From positions 1-5,117 of the forward strand of contig JAGQGA010000425.1 of NCBI GenBank assembly GCA_020432595.1: a DNA stretch of 5,117 bases. Reading direction: 5' to 3'. The notes beneath the pieces were generated by a model. The model saw nothing but the letters and a program-made list of their open reading frames with translations. It had not been told where the DNA came from and did no database searches. This stretch comes from Anaerolineales bacterium (lineage in GTDB: Bacteria; Chloroflexota; Anaerolineae; Promineifilales; Promineifilaceae). Below are positions 3,050 to 5,117 of this stretch, piece after piece; the first letter of the stretch is position 1; each line of letters starts with the position of its first letter. The translations under genes and the position numbers were made by a program.

Positions 3050-5117
3050 GTGACAAAACGGCCGTTTTCCCCACCCCTCCATCCCCTCCTCCACGCCTAC
3101 CTGGCCGAACAAGCCCGGTGGCAACGATTAACGGCCGTTTCCTCTCCACATCCTACCCCCCACTCCCTGCTGCAACAGCAACCACTGCCTACTCCCTACC
3201 GCCCCCTCACCCCCTTCACTCGCCACGATGCCCCCCTCTTCTTTGGGCGCGATGCCGTTACTCAGCGGCTTGTAGCAACCGTCACTAGCCAGCCGCTGGT
3301 GGCATTGTTGGGGGAATCGGGCAGTGGCAAAAGCTCGCTCATCCATGCCGGGCTGCTCCCCCAGCTAGACCCGACCACGTGGCAGACAATGGTGGTGACG
3401 CTGGCAGAACGGCCGTTTCTCACCCTCGCCCACGCCATTCTCAACCACCTTCCCCAGCCCCACACCACCAGCGAAGCCAACCAGCTCGCCGCCGCCCTCG
3501 CCAGCCAAACCATCACCCTGGCCGACCTGCTGGCTCATTTCAACCGCCCCTATGTCCAGCCCAAACGCTGGCTCATCATCGTCGATCAACTGGAAACCGT
3601 CCTGCCACCCGGTTCCCTTCCCGCTCCTACCCTCACCCTCTTTGACCACCTGCTGGGAACCCTCACCGCCGACAGCGGCAGCTTGGTCACACTGCTACTT
3701 GCCTTTCGCAGTGATGCCTTGGGTACAGCATTGCGCTACCCGCCGCTGGCCGTCGCTCTCTACGCCCACGACCTCCAGCTCACGCCGCTGTCCCAAGCCG
3801 CCCTCACCCGTGCTTGCGAACAGCCGGCCGCCCGCTTTGGTATCTTTCTGGAAAATGGCTTGACCCAACGGCTGCGCGACGACATTGGCACCGATTTGCC
3901 CCTGCTGCAACTGACGTTGGCAACCCTGTGGGAAGGGCGCGAAAACGGCCGTTTAACTCACCAAAGCTACGAGAGCCACGGTACCGCCAGCGGCATTGTC
4001 ACTCGCCACGCCGCCGCTACACTGGCGCAACTGCCCACCAGCAGCCAGCCCGCCGCCCTCAGCCTGCTGCGCCAGCTTGCCACCGACCCCACCCCCTTCC
4101 CGCTCACCATGCTGCCCGCCGAAAATCTACCCTGGGTACAGACGCTCATTGCCTGCCGGCTGCTGGTTAGTGGCGAAGATGCCACCGCCCAACCCGTCAT
4201 TCGTTTGGCGGCTCCCCACCTGCTGGCCGATTGGCCGCCCCTTCAGCCACACCAGCCAGCCACACCCGAACCGCCACAACCAGAACCTGTTCCTGTCACT
4301 GCCCCTCCCTTGCCCGATACTGCGCCACAGTTGCCCCGAAAACGGCGATTGGCGCGATTGACCCCGCTGTTTGGCTTACTGCTGCTGCTACTGTTGGCCC
4401 TGGGCTGGCTTGCTGCCAACACACTGCAATCTGGCGACGACAAGTTGACCCAAGCCACGGCCGAGGCCGCCCAGGCGACCGTTGAGGTAGAGGTGGCGCA
4501 AGCCATGATTGCCGAATTTGAGCCAACCTCAACCGCACCGGCGACTGAAGACCTGGCGCAAACAGTGCTGAATTTCACCCCGGACGAGACGCTGCTGCTG
4601 GCATATGAAGCGGTGACGCGGGCACGAGCCGCAGGCAGCGAACCGGCAGCAGCGGCGGTGGGGCGGCTTTACCAGGCACTGCTGATGCCGGTAAACCGAG
4701 GGGTGCTGCTGGGGCACACGGGCTGGGTAACGCACGTGGCCTACAGCCCCAATGGAGAGATGCTGTTGACGGTGGGGGCGGATAATACGGCGCGGCTGTG
4801 GGGCACAGACGGCCGTTTATTAGCCACACTCGACGGCCACCACGATTGGGTCACAAACGCCCTCTTCTCACCCGACGGCCAAACCATTCTCACCACCAGC
4901 GACGACGGCACAGCGCGGCTGTGGGATACGTCCGGGCAGCAGCTTCGGCTTTTTGATGGGCACAAAGGGGGAATTGAAACGGCCGTTTTCTCCCCCGACG
5001 GGCAGCAAATTGTCACCGTGGGCAGCGATGGCTTCGCCCGCATTTGGCAGCGCGACGGCCGCTTATTGGTTGAACTAGAGCATCTGGCCGGGGTGAGTGC
5101 CGTCGCCTTTAGCCCCG
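3050..5117 (+). CDS. nSTAND1-type NTPase with transmembrane segment and WD40 beta-propeller (3' end outside window)
   Basis: This is a STAND-class signalling NTPase: the ATPase acts as a switch and the WD40 propeller as the sensor or binding face. 689 codons are open to the window edge. GTG at 3050 is the only reasonable start between the in-frame TAG at 3011 and the conserved domain; its AGGG lies only 2 nt upstream, so initiation is uncertain. Order: leader (1-44); PYRPLTPF and FGRD (49-68); Walker A GESGSGKSS (88-96, Lys94); Walker B WLIIVDQLE (174-182, Asp179); sensor-like LLLAFRSD (215-222); LPLLQLTLATLWEGRENGRL (283-302), the family hallmark; RLAAPHLLADWPPL (385-398); Pro-rich linker (399-429); basic PRKRRLARL (429-437) then a TM helix (438-456); a helical stalk; WD40 blades from 552. 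No N-terminal effector domain is present. Basic residues before the helix predict the ATPase inside and the propeller outside. The family call is strong; the biological process is unknown. Confidence 0.95.
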   Translation, partial: MTKRPFSPPLHPLLHAYLAEQARWQRLTAVSSPHPTPHSLLQQQPLPTPYRPLTPFTRHDAPLFFGRDAVTQRLVATVTSQPLVALLGESGSGKSSLIHAGLLPQLDPTTWQTMVVTLAERPFLTLAHAILNHLPQPHTTSEANQLAAALASQTITLADLLAHFNRPYVQPKRWLIIVDQLETVLPPGSLPAPTLTLFDHLLGTLTADSGSLVTLLLAFRSDALGTALRYPPLAVALYAHDLQLTPLSQAALTRACEQPAARFGIFLENGLTQRLRDDIGTDLPLLQLTLATLWEGRENGRLTHQSYESHGTASGIVTRHAAATLAQLPTSSQPAALSLLRQLATDPTPFPLTMLPAENLPWVQTLIACRLLVSGEDATAQPVIRLAAPHLLADWPPLQPHQPATPEPPQPEPVPVTAPPLPDTAPQLPRKRRLARLTPLFGLLLLLLLALGWLAANTLQSGDDKLTQATAEAAQATVEVEVAQAMIAEFEPTSTAPATEDLAQTVLNFTPDETLLLAYEAVTRARAAGSEPAAAAVGRLYQALLMPVNRGVLLGHTGWVTHVAYSPNGEMLLTVGADNTARLWGTDGRLLATLDGHHDWVTNALFSPDGQTILTTSDDGTARLWDTSGQQLRLFDGHKGGIETAVFSPDGQQIVTVGSDGFARIWQRDGRLLVELEHLAGVSAVAFSP
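3055..3068. repeat. Longest copy of the iterated palindrome (14-bp perfect)
   Basis: AAAACGGCCGTTTT is a perfect 14-bp palindrome right behind the GTG start of the STAND gene. Other perfect extents are 12 bp at 1706-1717, 3943-3954 and 4977-4988, and 10 bp at 573-582, 3130-3139 and 3408-3417. At the mRNA level this copy could form only a hairpin without a loop, so a DNA role is more likely than a terminator. Confidence 0.8.
3182..4249 (+). other. nSTAND1 NTPase domain with C-terminal winged-helix-like region
   Basis: Residues about 45-400. It opens with PYRPLTPFTRHDAPLFFGRD, the standard entry of novel STAND NTPase 1 proteins. It then carries the P-loop with Lys94, the D-Q-x-E Walker B, an Arg220-Ser-Asp222 sensor, PLSQAALTRACEQPAARFG, the LPLLQ-LW block, and QSYESHGTASGIVTRHAA, matching the usual Y-x-x-x-G-G-x-x-G-A-I block in degraded form. 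Both nucleotide-binding motifs are intact, so ATP or GTP binding is likely. Confidence 0.9.
4361..4417 (+). other. Transmembrane helix between NTPase and WD40 propeller
   Basis: Residues 438-456 are Leu-rich (LFGLLLLLLLALGWLAA) and bounded on the N-side by five Arg/Lys in nine residues, and on the C-side by Asn-Thr then acidic GDD. By the positive-inside rule the N-terminal ATPase is cytoplasmic. A helical Ala/Glu/Gln-rich stalk (about 464-490) follows. Confidence 0.85.
4703..5117 (+). repeat. WD40 repeats: three complete blades and the start of a fourth
   Basis: Blades run 4703-4831 (43 aa), 4832-4954 (41 aa), 4955-5077 (41 aa) and 5078 onward (cut by the edge). Each has the GH-type start (LGHTGWV, DGHHDWV, DGHKGGI, then EHLAGV), the (F/Y)SP(D/N)G turn, and the closing DNTARLW, DGTARLW or DGFARIW. 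A propeller usually needs seven or more blades, so several lie outside the window. The 15 bases around GCGCGGCTGTGGG recur near 4789-4803 and 4912-4926. Confidence 0.95.

Larger units (their letters stand above)
330..5061. repeat. Highly iterated palindrome, core ACGGCCGT, consensus AAACGGCCGTTT
   Basis: Exact ACGGCCGT octamers start at 574, 1708, 2656, 3058, 3131, 3409, 3945, 4809 and 4979. A near copy GCGGCCGTTT lies at 329-338. Looser CGGCCG cores, start positions 1202, 1310, 1595, 1603, 3825, 4458 and 5056, fit ordinary GC-rich sequence less surprisingly. Flanks are consistently A-rich on the left and T-rich on the right. The copies are dispersed, not tandem, and occur inside both genes. 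One lies 7 nt after the STAND start codon. Nine octamers against about 0.1 expected shows strong selection or a copying mechanism; the role is unknown. Confidence 0.85.

Noticed and set aside
3055..3068. Palindrome as an intrinsic terminator
   Set aside because: It lies at the start of a gene, has no loop, and identical motifs occur mid-gene throughout the window.
2826..3149. A 107-codon minus-strand frame ending just before the kinase start, in the same frame
   Set aside because: A TAA at 2826-2828 separates it from the kinase ATG. It runs antisense to the STAND start and through the promoter region, and its product has no recognisable features.
3814..4361. Open frames of 118-121 codons inside the STAND gene in other frames
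   Set aside because: The STAND frame is uninterrupted there and contains the conserved LPLLQ-LW block; these frames are Pro/Arg/His-rich shadows.
1..5117. Possible frameshift or pseudogene in either large gene
   Set aside because: Translating both frames from start to window edge gave no internal stop and an unbroken domain order.
1..5117. CRISPR array, tRNA, rRNA, transposase or terminal inverted repeats
   Set aside because: No regularly spaced direct repeats, cloverleaf-like sequences or transposase motifs were seen. The only periodic repeat is the roughly 123-bp WD40 coding repeat.

Overview
The window holds the 5' parts of two large, divergently transcribed genes separated by a 230-bp intergenic region. 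Neither gene ends inside the window, so both annotations are partial at the 3' end. The left gene (minus strand, start at 2819) encodes a membrane-bound hybrid-architecture sensor histidine kinase. The right gene (plus strand, GTG start at 3050) encodes a STAND-class NTPase joined through a transmembrane segment to a WD40 beta-propeller. No RNA genes, CRISPR arrays, insertion sequences or terminators were seen.

Organism: the base composition is GC-rich. An nSTAND1-WD40 protein next to a long dCache/HAMP/GAF/PAS kinase is typical of multicellular or filamentous bacteria with large signalling repertoires. I favour Chloroflexota (Anaerolineae-like), with Cyanobacteria or Actinomycetota as weaker alternatives. 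This rests on family knowledge and protein style, not on a marker gene.

Layout: 1-2819 (minus) is the kinase. Read from its N-terminus it has about six membrane helices, a seventh helix, an extracytoplasmic dCache-like sensor, an eighth helix, HAMP, GAF, PAS and the HisKA H-box with His886. The window edge cuts it at the end of HisKA, so the ATPase domain lies outside. 2820-3049 is the divergent control region. It has a good extended -10 promoter for the kinase (TATAAT at 2896-2901, TTGCGA at 2919-2924) and a weaker overlapping promoter candidate for the right-hand gene. 3050-5117 (plus) is the STAND gene: a short N-terminal leader, the NTPase with Walker A (Lys94) and Walker B (Asp179), a winged-helix-like region, a Pro-rich linker, one membrane helix, a helical stalk and the first three and a bit WD40 blades.

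The most striking feature is not a gene. A palindrome with core ACGGCCGT, mostly extended to AAACGGCCGTTT, occurs nine times exactly in 5.1 kb, with a tenth near-copy (GCGGCCGTTT) at 329. About 0.1 would be expected by chance for the octamer. It lies inside both genes, in all three reading phases and in unrelated domains, so it is a DNA-level signal comparable in behaviour to the HIP1 palindrome of cyanobacteria. Whether the kinase and the STAND protein work together is unknown; shared control from the overlapping promoters is only an inference.
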